NCBI GenBank assembly: GCA_963798435.1
Contig: CAWCTF010000004.1
Span: 310,001 to 374,000 of the forward strand
Length of the DNA: 64,000 nucleotides
From: JALHST01 sp963798435
GTDB taxonomy: Bacteria > Bacteroidota > Bacteroidia > Flavobacteriales > Flavobacteriaceae
Reading direction: 5' to 3'
Positions 45,864 through 54,705 of this stretch are shown in pieces (the first letter of the stretch is position 1; each line of letters starts with the position of its first letter). The notes below the pieces were generated by a model that saw nothing but the letters and a program-made list of their open reading frames with translations, was not told the origin of the DNA and searched no databases. A program made the translations under genes and the position numbers.

Positions 45864-47369
45864 CTAATTTTCAAGAATGAATTTCCGAATATCTGAAGTC
45901 AAGTTGACGAGATCAGGTTCATGAAGGTACATCATATGGCCTGCATTATAATAGGTCATTTTGACACGGTCTTTTACGATACCATTTCTGTTGAAGGTAT
46001 ATTCCGTATCAAAAAAGGGACAAATAAGGTCAAAATACCCGCTAGCAACTAGTACCTTCATGGCAGTGTTGCGACGCATGGTTTCTCCCAAAGAGCGCGC
46101 TACATTGGGCGCAGACGGTTCCCAATAGGTATTCTCCGGGGCAGTTCGCCATCGCCATTTTTCGCCTATTTCATTATTGGAAACCAAATAAGGGCGATCC
46201 ATTTTTACGTTTAGTTCGGTGTCGTAATAATGGTTCATAGAGGCCGTGTAGGCCCCATCTACATGATAGCTGGCGGGATCTCCGAGATGAGGCTCCTCAG
46301 CAACCTTATCAGCTTCATCCCCCATAAAACGGCCATCAAGGCGCCCTATGGCCAAACCTTCATCTTCTAATAATTTCTTTTGAAATCGCGGCACCAAAAC
46401 CCTTAAGTCTGATTTTAGGATATATGACTTGTCCAACCCTATAAAATAAGAGAGTTTTTCAGCTAAGGCACTTTTCTCCCCATCACTTAAAAGGTTGCCT
46501 TTGTAAAGTGCCGGGGCATAAAGGTTATAAGTGAATTCGCGACATTCCTGCAAAAACTGCTCCAAGGGTTTCCCATTTCCCGCTTTTTTATGGTACCAGG
46601 CGGTCGCCGCCATGCTTGGTAAATAGGTTATAAACGACGTAATATTATCGTGAACCGATGTTGAGCCAGCATAGTCCAAGGCTTGGGAAATAAGAACCAT
46701 TCCGTTCAATGACATGGTTTGGCCTTCATTCTCCAATTCGGCGCCAACAGCAACCGCCCTGGTAGTGCCAAAACTTTCCCCGATAATATATTTTGGAGAA
46801 TTCCATCGGGAATTTTCGGTTATCCATTGTCGCATAAATTGGGCCACGGATCTGGCGTCTTCCTTGAGGCCCCAATAATCTGTTTCCTTCCCTTTCCCGA
46901 TTACCCGACTGTATCCCGTACCTACAGGATCGATAAACACTAGGTCGATTAGGTCTAATAGGCCATGTTGATTCGCAATGAGTTCATAAGGCGCGGCACC
47001 ATCATCTTTTTTTGCCTCTGAATCTACTTTTACGATCTGGGGTCCTAATAATCCAAAATGAAGCCAGATAGAAGCGGATCCAGGGCCGCCGTTGAAGACA
47101 AAGGCAATCGGTCTTTTTGAAGAACCGCCCATTGGATCTTGAGTGTAGGCTACTGACCAAATTGAAGCCACTGAATCACCTGCTTGATTCATTAAATAAG
47201 TCTCCTTGGCCGTCGCCTTATACTTAATAGCCTTCCCTCCGAACAGACCTTGGTGTGCGGTGACGAATGATTTCGGCTTGGGAATCGGACGCTGGTCCTC
47301 CTCCTTCTTCGATTCTTGTGACATCACCGAAATATTGATTAAAATAAAGACCAGAATTAAATTTTTCAT
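45864..47369 (-). CDS. S10-family serine carboxypeptidase
   Basis: A 501-residue secreted peptidase of the alpha/beta-hydrolase fold. A short signal peptide (about residues 1-17, ending SVMSQ) precedes the mature enzyme. The oxyanion region is VFNGGPGSASIWLHFG (about 88-103). The nucleophile is in IGESFGTTRAV (about 190-200). The catalytic Asp is probably in ASGYFDLICPF and the His in YNAGHMMYLHEP near the C-terminus. Members remove C-terminal amino acids from peptides at acidic pH. It is the first gene of a tight pair with the propeller/phosphoesterase gene. The fucosidase gene lies 52 bp upstream on the same strand, so all three may share one transcript. Confidence 0.92.
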   Translation of the reverse strand: MKNLILVFILINISVMSQESKKEEDQRPIPKPKSFVTAHQGLFGGKAIKYKATAKETYLMNQAGDSVASIWSVAYTQDPMGGSSKRPIAFVFNGGPGSASIWLHFGLLGPQIVKVDSEAKKDDGAAPYELIANQHGLLDLIDLVFIDPVGTGYSRVIGKGKETDYWGLKEDARSVAQFMRQWITENSRWNSPKYIIGESFGTTRAVAVGAELENEGQTMSLNGMVLISQALDYAGSTSVHDNITSFITYLPSMAATAWYHKKAGNGKPLEQFLQECREFTYNLYAPALYKGNLLSDGEKSALAEKLSYFIGLDKSYILKSDLRVLVPRFQKKLLEDEGLAIGRLDGRFMGDEADKVAEEPHLGDPASYHVDGAYTASMNHYYDTELNVKMDRPYLVSNNEIGEKWRWRTAPENTYWEPSAPNVARSLGETMRRNTAMKVLVASGYFDLICPFFDTEYTFNRNGIVKDRVKMTYYNAGHMMYLHEPDLVNLTSDIRKFILEN

Positions 47370-47421
47370 AGGATGCGAGAATTTGAAAACGACATGAATT
47401 AAAATAAAAAAATACGCGGTT

Positions 47422-49848
47422 TTACCATAGCACTTCTTTGGTTTCGTTGGGAAAAAAGGTCAAGGTCTCTTTTTTGTCACCATGTATCAAGGTAGTAACG
47501 CCTCCTTGAATAGACCGCACAATGACCTTAACAGGCCGCCTGTTTTTCCAATTGATATCGATTTCAAAAGCGCCTCGTGCGCGTAGGCCTTGTACCGACC
47601 CTTCGGACCATGCATCAGGAAGGGCAGGAAGTAAACGTATTTCATTTTGTGAGGATTGTAGCAACATTTCAACAACGGCGGCCGTACCCCCAAAGTTGCC
47701 GTCGATTTGAAAAGGTGGGTGCGCATCAAACAAATTAGGATAGGTGCCACCCCCGCGGGCATAAGTCGTTTTTACTCCATCGGGTACTACATATCGCAAC
47801 AATTCGCGATACATCTTATAGGCCCTGTTACCATCCCAAAGACGTGCCCAAAGATTGATACGCCAACCCTTTGACCAACCCGTAGTATCATCTCCCTTGA
47901 TCTCTAGCGCTGCCCGACAAGCTTCAGCGAGCTCCGGGGTCTTGTCCGGGGTAATCTGATGTCCTGGATATAGCCCATAAAGGTGTGATTGATGGCGGTG
48001 TTTTGGTTCGGCATCCTCCCAATCATAGTACCATTCCTGTAAGTTGCCCTTTTTTCCAATATGATAGGGATGCAATTTATTTAAGGCAGTTTCCAATTTC
48101 ATTCGAAAATCGGTATCGACCCCAAGAACTTTTGAGGCTTCAATGGTCTGGTAAAAACATTCGCGGATCATGGCCAAGTCTGCCGTCCCCCCAAACGATG
48201 TCTGCGCTTCATAACCATCAGCCGTTAGAAAAGTCGCCTCTGGCGAGGTGGAAGGGGAGGTTATCAATTGGCCATTTTTATCTTCCACCAAAATATCCAG
48301 ACAAAATTGGGCCGCACCCTTTAAAAGGGGATACCCTTTTTCTTGAAGAAAATGGGTATCTAGATTAAAGGCAAAGTGCTCCCAAAGATGAGAACTTAAC
48401 CAAGTGCCCCCCATGTTCCAATTTGCCCATTTGGGGTCTCCTTGTCCAAAATCCCCTACCGGATTGCTCATAGCCCAGATATCTGAATTATGGCATGCGG
48501 CCCAGCCACTTGCCCCATAAAACGTTTTCGCCGTGATTTCCCCGGTCTTTGAAAGCGCATCAATAAATCCTAGAAGCGGTTGGTGCATTTCAGAGAGATT
48601 TGCATTTTCGGCAGGCCAATAATTTTCTTCCAGGTTGATATTAATCGTATAATTGCTACTCCAAGGAGGCCGAAGATAGGGGTTCCAGATACCTTGTAAA
48701 TTGGCCGGAACTTTAGGTGTTCGTGAACTCGAAATCAACAGGTACCGCCCAAATTGGAAATATAATATTTCTAGATTTTTATCCTCCTTTCCTTTCGCAT
48801 ATCTTTTTAATCGTTCGTCGGTCGGAAGATCTGGCGCCTCGCTAGATCCAAAATCTAGATCGACCCGTTTGAAAAAGGATTGATAATCTTGTATATGGGC
48901 CGATTTAAGGGCCGAGAAAGCTTTCGAGGTTGCGTTCGTTCGATTCTGCAGTGCGGTTTTTTGGTATTCAAATCGGTCAAGTGTAGGATCTATATCGTAT
49001 GCTTGGAAACTTGTGGCAATTGAAATATATAGGATTGCTTCGGTACCCCCTTTCAACCCAATTGAATTAGCCGTGAAAATGGCAGCACCGTCGGTATGCT
49101 CTAAATGATATTGCGACCTGAAACGTGTACCGCGGTTTTCATCGAACAGCACGGCATCCTTTATGTCACCCCGATAATTGGGCTCCACATGAAAGGGAGC
49201 ATAACCAGAGGCATCCAAGGTGTTATTATCTGTTGATATTGTAAATTTTAATTTACTATTAAAGTTTATGTCGAAATTCAAGGCGCCTTTTCTACTACTC
49301 GTAATTTTAACAATCATTACCTGATCAGGGTGCGAGATAAAATATTCCCGTTTAAAGTTCACGCCATCGATCTCATAAGAAACTTGGGATATGGCATTTT
49401 CAATATTCAACTCCCGATGGTAATTCGTAGGCGTTCCTGCATGTGCAAAATTTAAATAAAGTGTTCCTAAGGGCATGTACGCCTGTGAAAAAGATCCCTG
49501 AACTTTTCTTTGAAGCGAATCGGCTAAACGATAGTTTTCATCTAATAGGGCTTTTCGAATGGCAGGAATTGTCTTATAGGCCTCGGGGTTCATATTCGGG
49601 TTTACAGGTTCTCCTGACCACAAGGTCGCATCGTTTAGATAAATGGAATCAGTATGAACCCCACCGAAAATCGAGGCCCCCATTTTACCATTACCCAATA
49701 CGAGGCTTTCCTCAAAATGTTCGGCAGGCCGGTCGTACCAAAGCACGGATTTTGATTGCCCAGAGGCTGCGAATCCGAGGAATAGTAACAAGGATCGCAA
49801 AATCCATTTTGTGCAATTGCACACTTGTGTATGCGGTTGGTTGATCAT
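47422..49848 (-). CDS. GH95 family glycoside hydrolase (alpha-L-fucosidase type)
   Basis: A secreted enzyme expected to release terminal alpha-1,2-linked L-fucose (some family members act on L-galactose) from glycans. The start is uncertain: the ATG at 49848 places a signal peptide (WILRSLLLFLGFAASGQ) near the N-terminus, whereas the open frame extends to 49959 with unrelated hydrophobic sequence. The mature N-terminus is the GH95 hallmark LWYDRPAEHFEESLVLGNGKMGASIFGG. Other family blocks are WNPYLRPPWSSNYTININLEENYWPA, HNSDIWAMSNPVGDFGQGDPKWANWNMGG and PFQIDGNFGGTAAVVEML, matching the (alpha/alpha)6 barrel. The length of about 800 residues is normal. No SusC/SusD pair is in the window, so it is not in a classical polysaccharide-utilisation locus here. 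Confidence 0.92.
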   Translation of the reverse strand: MINQPHTQVCNCTKWILRSLLLFLGFAASGQSKSVLWYDRPAEHFEESLVLGNGKMGASIFGGVHTDSIYLNDATLWSGEPVNPNMNPEAYKTIPAIRKALLDENYRLADSLQRKVQGSFSQAYMPLGTLYLNFAHAGTPTNYHRELNIENAISQVSYEIDGVNFKREYFISHPDQVMIVKITSSRKGALNFDINFNSKLKFTISTDNNTLDASGYAPFHVEPNYRGDIKDAVLFDENRGTRFRSQYHLEHTDGAAIFTANSIGLKGGTEAILYISIATSFQAYDIDPTLDRFEYQKTALQNRTNATSKAFSALKSAHIQDYQSFFKRVDLDFGSSEAPDLPTDERLKRYAKGKEDKNLEILYFQFGRYLLISSSRTPKVPANLQGIWNPYLRPPWSSNYTININLEENYWPAENANLSEMHQPLLGFIDALSKTGEITAKTFYGASGWAACHNSDIWAMSNPVGDFGQGDPKWANWNMGGTWLSSHLWEHFAFNLDTHFLQEKGYPLLKGAAQFCLDILVEDKNGQLITSPSTSPEATFLTADGYEAQTSFGGTADLAMIRECFYQTIEASKVLGVDTDFRMKLETALNKLHPYHIGKKGNLQEWYYDWEDAEPKHRHQSHLYGLYPGHQITPDKTPELAEACRAALEIKGDDTTGWSKGWRINLWARLWDGNRAYKMYRELLRYVVPDGVKTTYARGGGTYPNLFDAHPPFQIDGNFGGTAAVVEMLLQSSQNEIRLLPALPDAWSEGSVQGLRARGAFEIDINWKNRRPVKVIVRSIQGGVTTLIHGDKKETLTFFPNETKEVLW

Positions 49849-50079
49849 CAAAACTAAGATATGGATAAAAACACAAATCAAGACGCACATTGACAGTCGA
49901 TATTTTCTTAATATCCCAAAAGCATACAAGCTGATTAGGATCTGTCTGTTCATACGCAAAGGCCATCGGCCTTCAAGTTCATTAAATAATCGAAAATTAC
50001 ACCGAATATATGCCCACTACATAGATTGCCTTAGCCAATAGTTTAAAGCCTCGCCATACAAATCTTACAGGTCTTTGGA

Positions 50080-50466
50080 CTATCGTTCATAGATTTCAAT
50101 GGGCAACCCATCGGGATCGTTAAAAAAAGTATACTTTTTCTGGGTATTTTCATCGGTTCGTATAGCCTCGACCACAACATCCTTGCCTTCTAACTCCATG
50201 ACGGTCTTCAATAGGTCGTCAACTTCGAAGGCTAGGTGCCTAAGGCCTACTGCTTCGGGCCTTGACGCTCTTTTTGGCGGGTTTGGGAAGGAAAATAATT
50301 CGATGGCATAGGAACCGTTAAGCCCTAAATCTAGTTTAAAGGATTCTCGCTCTTTACGATAGGTCTCCTTTAGGGCCGTCAATCCTAAGATATTGACATA
50401 GAACGACTTTGACTTCTGATAATCAGAACATAGTATCGCAATATGATGTATTTTATTTAATTTCAT
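50080..50466 (-). CDS. VOC-family (glyoxalase/bleomycin-resistance-like) protein
   Basis: A 128-residue cytoplasmic metalloprotein of the vicinal oxygen chelate fold. The opening IHHIAILCSDYQKSKSFYVNILGL supplies the first metal-binding His. GLRHLAFEVDDL (about residues 75-86) gives a second, and DPDGLPIEIYER at the end gives the terminal Glu. This pattern is closest to the short YaeR/GloA2-like branch. The reaction cannot be assigned; lactoylglutathione lyase annotation would be speculative. It is the last gene of a tight operon after the SDR (5-bp gap) and SMP-30 genes, suggesting a role in handling a sugar-acid or keto intermediate (inference). Confidence 0.88.
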   Translation of the reverse strand: MKLNKIHHIAILCSDYQKSKSFYVNILGLTALKETYRKERESFKLDLGLNGSYAIELFSFPNPPKRASRPEAVGLRHLAFEVDDLLKTVMELEGKDVVVEAIRTDENTQKKYTFFNDPDGLPIEIYER

Positions 50467-50471
50467 TGGGG

Positions 50472-51251
50472 CTATAGGTCCTCAGGATATTTACCGGCGA
50501 CGGTCCATCCACCATCTACTATGATGGTCTGACCATTGATATGGGCCGCATCATCAGATACTAAAAAAAGACAGGTTCTCGCAATGTCATATGGTTTTCC
50601 GACGGCCCCATTCGGATTCAGACGGCTCCATATACCTTCATAATCGGCTTGTTCCATCTTCGTGCGCTCTGTCAATATAGCTCCGGGGGCAATCGCGTTC
50701 GAGGTAATATTATAGGGCCCCAAAGCCATTGCCAAACTTTTCGTCAGCATACGCAATGCCGCCTTGGTCATCGAATAAACGGTTAAGTCGGCATAGGCGC
50801 GAATCCCAGTAATCGAGGACATTAAAATGATTCGTCCCCCACTACCTTGCTGCCGCATTTCGGCAGCTGCTCTTTGGGCAAGGAAAAATGCCCCCTGAAG
50901 ATTCAAATTGATAACTTTTTGAAAATCGTCGGGCGAAAATTCAAAAAAATCCCCAAACAACGTAATGCCAGCATTGGGAATCGCAAAATCTACTTTCCCG
51001 AATTTTTCCAAAGTAAAATCGACAAGTGCATTTATGACCGGGACACTTCCGGCATCGCCGGCAAAAGGCAAACAACTACCACCATATTTTTCAGTCAATC
51101 GTTTGGATACAATATATGCCCTTTTTTCATCCAGGTCGTTCAAAACGACCTTAGCACCAGCCTGTAGCAATACTTCGACAATGGCATACCCAATACCTTC
51201 TCCGGCACCTGTAACGATGGCAACTTTATTTTGAATTCCTGAATACGCCAT
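50472..51251 (-). CDS. Short-chain dehydrogenase/reductase (SDR)
   Basis: A 259-residue classical SDR. The cofactor motif is VTGAGEGIGYA (residues about 14-24). NAG appears in AIPNAGITLFG, and the catalytic Ser-Tyr-Lys in SSITGIRAYADLTVYSMTKAAL (about 142-163). The C-terminal INGQTIIVDGGWTV is the family signature. It oxidises or reduces an alcohol/carbonyl with NAD(P). Coupled by a one-base overlap to the SMP-30 lactonase-like gene upstream, it could be a sugar 1-dehydrogenase whose lactone product the SMP-30 enzyme opens. L-fucose is a candidate because a fucosidase gene is adjacent. That specificity is inference. Confidence 0.9.
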   Translation of the reverse strand: MAYSGIQNKVAIVTGAGEGIGYAIVEVLLQAGAKVVLNDLDEKRAYIVSKRLTEKYGGSCLPFAGDAGSVPVINALVDFTLEKFGKVDFAIPNAGITLFGDFFEFSPDDFQKVINLNLQGAFFLAQRAAAEMRQQGSGGRIILMSSITGIRAYADLTVYSMTKAALRMLTKSLAMALGPYNITSNAIAPGAILTERTKMEQADYEGIWSRLNPNGAVGKPYDIARTCLFLVSDDAAHINGQTIIVDGGWTVAGKYPEDL

Positions 51252-52177
51252 TAAAAATAGGTTAAGGGTGTTCCTTTAGCATTAGAGCCATGTACGAAAA
51301 GACCCCCGCTCAAAGGGGAAGCATGGAGCTGTTTTTCGCTCAGCCCACTTCGTGCTGTGGTAATATACAAAGTATTTAAATCATTCCCGCCAAAACAGCA
51401 TGAAGTCACGTGGGGAGCCTCCACCGATATTTGTTCTATTACGTCACCCGTAAATGGATTCCAGCGGCGAACGCAACTTCCGCCCCAATGGGCAATCCAC
51501 AGCATACCCGCTGTATCGATGCACATACCGTCAGGGCTGCCAAAAGCCTTTGGCACTTCTACAACGGTTCTCTGATTGGTAATGGTGCCTTTTTCAATGT
51601 CGAAGTCATAGGCGGAAACCCGATAGGTCGGGCTATCGATATAATAAAAAGTCTGCCGATCTTCCGACCAGGCCATGCCGTTAGAGATGGTCGTATTGGG
51701 TATCTGAACAGTAGGGATATGATCAAGGTCATGGTGTACCCTATAAAGATTCCCGGTACCAGGCTCGAATTCCTTGTGCATGGTTCCAATCCAAAAGTGG
51801 CCGTCTGGACCCACCTTCCCATCATTATGACGCATGCTAGGAGATTGACTTTCAAGAATACTATGTGGCGTCAAGGTCAACGTTTTGGGATCAAATGAGG
51901 TGAGTCCCGATTCTAAGGCCAATAGAAGTCGCCCATCATTTTTAGGGGCGACCGCCCCAATCATGGCGTCAAATTGCCAGCTTTCGTTTTTTTGGAAAAT
52001 AGGACTGTGCCGATGTAATTTCGCCCCTTCAATATCTACCCAATAGAGACATTGGCCGCGCCAGTCCCAAACGGGCCCTTCGCCCAATATGGCCTTGGCA
52101 TCGTATTCTAATCGGGCCTTGTGAATCGGAATATTTTTCACTGTGTCCAAAAATTTAGAGCGCTGGAAGTTACGCAA
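51251..52177 (-). CDS. SMP-30/gluconolactonase-family protein
   Basis: A 308-residue cytoplasmic six-bladed propeller hydrolase that opens sugar lactones. Family landmarks are the metal-binding Glu in ILGEGPVWDWRGQCLYWVD (about residues 31-49), the Asn/Asp sites in MRHNDGKVGPDGHFWIGTM and ISNGMAWSEDRQTFYYID, and the final Asp in FGSPDGMCIDTAGMLWIAHW. No signal peptide is present, in contrast to the second SMP-30-like gene at 58226. It is the first gene of the SMP-30/SDR/VOC operon and its stop overlaps the SDR start by one base. A lactonase paired with an SDR is a typical oxidative sugar pathway. Confidence 0.9.
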   Translation of the reverse strand: MRNFQRSKFLDTVKNIPIHKARLEYDAKAILGEGPVWDWRGQCLYWVDIEGAKLHRHSPIFQKNESWQFDAMIGAVAPKNDGRLLLALESGLTSFDPKTLTLTPHSILESQSPSMRHNDGKVGPDGHFWIGTMHKEFEPGTGNLYRVHHDLDHIPTVQIPNTTISNGMAWSEDRQTFYYIDSPTYRVSAYDFDIEKGTITNQRTVVEVPKAFGSPDGMCIDTAGMLWIAHWGGSCVRRWNPFTGDVIEQISVEAPHVTSCCFGGNDLNTLYITTARSGLSEKQLHASPLSGGLFVHGSNAKGTPLTYF

Positions 52178-52380
52178 TTTGAAGGCTACTTTTGACTAGA
52201 TTGCATAGAAGGTCTAAGGGACTTCCAAAAGCCGTGCTTCCCCGATATCAGATTTAATGATTTCTGTAAGGTCGAAGCGCTACTGGTTTACAAAAAATGC
52301 GACAGGAGTACAATTTCCCCGTCAGCATTCGGTTTTTAGAAACGCAATTTATGAATTGATGTTCGGAAGGGCAACTGTAT

Positions 52381-54009
52381 TTATTTTAGTAGATTTCTAT
52401 ACTTCGAGGCATTTCCGAGCAGCTCTGTCGCGGCAAGTATGGCCTCATCGTGTTTAAGGTAGTAGTCATAAAGGCCTTCACGGTAGAAATAGCGTTTGAT
52501 AATCTCGTCCTCAAGATTTTTTCGAATCTCTTTTTGATAGGTGCCCACAGCGGTCAACTTGCTTTTTTCCAAATCGGCCAACAACGTCCTGAAGTCTTTT
52601 TCCAAGGTATCGTTAAAAAGGGTTTCATCTCTATCGGCTAGGGCGTTTTTAAGAACTTTTTCAGCCTTGGTCTCGAATGAAAAATCACTATTGGCAACAT
52701 GTTTTTTAAAGTCTTGGAAATCCCCATCGGTCAAATCAAATGCACCTAGGTCGGGGACCTTATGGGAATAATAATAATCGGTCGCAAAATCGAAGATTAC
52801 GTTGTTTGCAAGCAGGGCATCGGTCAAATCATTCGATTGTAGGGCGGCTATTTCAATATCTGGCAATACCCCGCCACCATCTTGTACTTTTCGACCGTTA
52901 CGCGTGGTGAAATCCTTATAGGCTGTTTTGCGAACGGCATTTCCCTCGGCATCACGGTTCCAATAATCAAGCGACTGTATGCACCGACCCGAAGGGGTAT
53001 AGTAACGGCTAATGGTCACTTTCAACTGGGTACCGTAGGTTAATTTCAAGGGGCGTTGTACCAAACCTTTACCAAAACTACGCGCACCCATTATGACCGC
53101 TCGATCCAGATCTTGAAGTCCTCCGGAAACAATTTCGCTGGCGGAGGCACTGCTTCCATTTACAAGTACTACCAGAGGAATATCGGTATCTATCGGTTGA
53201 TTACTGGTTTTGTATTCCTGATTGAATTTTTTGACTTTCGATCGTGTCGTAACGATCAACTCTCCTTTTTCAACGAACAAATTGGTTACGTTGATAGCCT
53301 CCGACAATAAACCACCCGGGTTGCCACGAAGGTCTAAAATAATTCTTTCGGCCCCTTGGGACTTTAGTTCTTCCAAGGCCTTTTTAGTCTGATCCGAAGC
53401 CTTTGCGTTAAATTTTGCCAGTACGATATACCCGGTTTTGGCATCGACCATTTTATAAAACGGAACTGCATCGACCTCAACGCCCTCACGTGTTATAGTG
53501 GCTGTTTTGGTTTCGTCGTTTCTTTTGAAGGTAACGATTACGGTAGTATTGTTTGCGCCTTTTAAAAGCTCACTTGAATTTTCATCAAAATCAGACACAT
53601 TTATATCCCCGATTTTAATAATCTCGTCTCCGGCCTTTAAACCCGCTTTGTCTGCTGGATACCCTTTATAAGGTTCAACGACCAATAGTTTGTCTTTATA
53701 GGAACGTACCAAGGCCCCAATACCTGAATATTCCCCGGCATTGTTTATTTTGTATTCCTCTACGTCCTGTTCGTTCAAAAATTTGGTATAGGGGTCCAGT
53801 TCATCTAACATGTTTTTGATAGCCGCATCCATAAGCTCTGCCGGATTGGTCTCATCTACATAGTTCATATTCAATTCTTTGAACAAGGTTGTAAAGATTT
53901 CAATCTGCTTGGCGATCTCGAAGAAATCGCCCTTAAAACTACTGCCCAAAACCAGTAAGGATATCGCGAATATTGGAATGAGAACTTGTTTTTTAAGCAT
54001 TTTTTTCAT
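52381..54009 (-). CDS. S41 C-terminal processing peptidase (tail-specific protease)
   Basis: A 542-residue protease acting in the periplasm. An N-terminal signal or anchor (about residues 8-24, VLIPIFAISLLVLGSSF) precedes a helical domain. A PDZ domain follows (about 90-165: YSGIGALVRSYKDKLLVVEPYKGYPADKAGLKAGDEIIKIG), then the S41 catalytic core: DLRGNPGGLL, the nucleophile in NGSSASASEIVSGG (about residue 290) and the Lys in SFGKGLVQ. Such proteases trim or degrade envelope proteins from the C-terminus. Its start overlaps the 3' end of rnpA by 17 bp, so the two are translated from one message, an arrangement I associate with flavobacteria. Confidence 0.95.
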   Translation of the reverse strand: MKKMLKKQVLIPIFAISLLVLGSSFKGDFFEIAKQIEIFTTLFKELNMNYVDETNPAELMDAAIKNMLDELDPYTKFLNEQDVEEYKINNAGEYSGIGALVRSYKDKLLVVEPYKGYPADKAGLKAGDEIIKIGDINVSDFDENSSELLKGANNTTVIVTFKRNDETKTATITREGVEVDAVPFYKMVDAKTGYIVLAKFNAKASDQTKKALEELKSQGAERIILDLRGNPGGLLSEAINVTNLFVEKGELIVTTRSKVKKFNQEYKTSNQPIDTDIPLVVLVNGSSASASEIVSGGLQDLDRAVIMGARSFGKGLVQRPLKLTYGTQLKVTISRYYTPSGRCIQSLDYWNRDAEGNAVRKTAYKDFTTRNGRKVQDGGGVLPDIEIAALQSNDLTDALLANNVIFDFATDYYYSHKVPDLGAFDLTDGDFQDFKKHVANSDFSFETKAEKVLKNALADRDETLFNDTLEKDFRTLLADLEKSKLTAVGTYQKEIRKNLEDEIIKRYFYREGLYDYYLKHDEAILAATELLGNASKYRNLLK

Positions 54010-54379
54010 TATCTATCGTATCTAAAAATGTTTGTAGAATCCATTTTATGCGTTTGTCCAAATCAGCATATTCGGGCATCTCTTTTCCAAGATATAAAAA
54101 TAGAAACGCAAAATTAGTATCACTATTGTTAAGAACAATTTCTTTGTTCAATCGGTAGGCTTCCCGTAATAAACGCTTGATGCGATTTCGCTGCACGGCC
54201 CTTTTGAAATTTTTCTTAGGTACCGCTACCCCCGCTTGTACTCTCACATCATCTGGCAGTAGGGTTTTTAGGTATACTAATTTAATCGGATACCTTGTAA
54301 TGATTTTTCCCTCCTCAAAAAGTTTCTCGATCAACTTTTTGCTCTTTAACTTTTCTTTTTTTGGAAAGGTATTTGCCAT
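53993..54379 (-). CDS. rnpA: Ribonuclease P protein component
   Basis: A 128-residue basic protein that assists the RNase P RNA in 5' maturation of tRNAs. The RNP signature AVQRNRIKRLLREAYR lies at about residues 59-74. The N-terminal MANTFPKKEKLKSKKLIEKLFEEGK is typical of the family. The length is normal. In many bacteria rnpA follows rpmH; here no rpmH is seen in the 326 bp upstream, and rnpA instead overlaps the S41 protease gene by 17 bp. Confidence 0.93.
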   Translation of the reverse strand: MANTFPKKEKLKSKKLIEKLFEEGKIITRYPIKLVYLKTLLPDDVRVQAGVAVPKKNFKRAVQRNRIKRLLREAYRLNKEIVLNNSDTNFAFLFLYLGKEMPEYADLDKRIKWILQTFLDTIDNEKNA

Positions 54380-54705
54380 GAGGGTATAAATGTAAAGATA
54401 AAATGGCCGTCTAAATGCACCATTTTTAGCCTAGATCGAACTTCAAATAGTAAATAAGTTACCGATTGCCTTCAAATCAACAGGAAGGAAGCATTTTGTC
54501 ATTTTTGGCGCAATGCTATCAAAACGTGGCATAAGGTCGGCCTTTGGCGTTTTCCTGCCGATAAGTAACCTACCATCTGGTTCATGGGTTTCAGCAGGAA
54601 GCAACCCTCCTGACCACAATTATCGAAGCGCCCAACCTATGAAGAAATGCAAACAATCTAAAAGGAACATCCCAAAGTGTAATACAACTCCAAAAAGAGA
54701 TTTTC
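54380..54705. other. Intergenic region between the M1 gene and rnpA
   Basis: 326 bp with no credible coding sequence; the one short plus-strand ORF has no recognisable features. It should contain the rnpA promoter on the minus strand, but no clear TAnnTTTG element was found. Confidence 0.55.
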
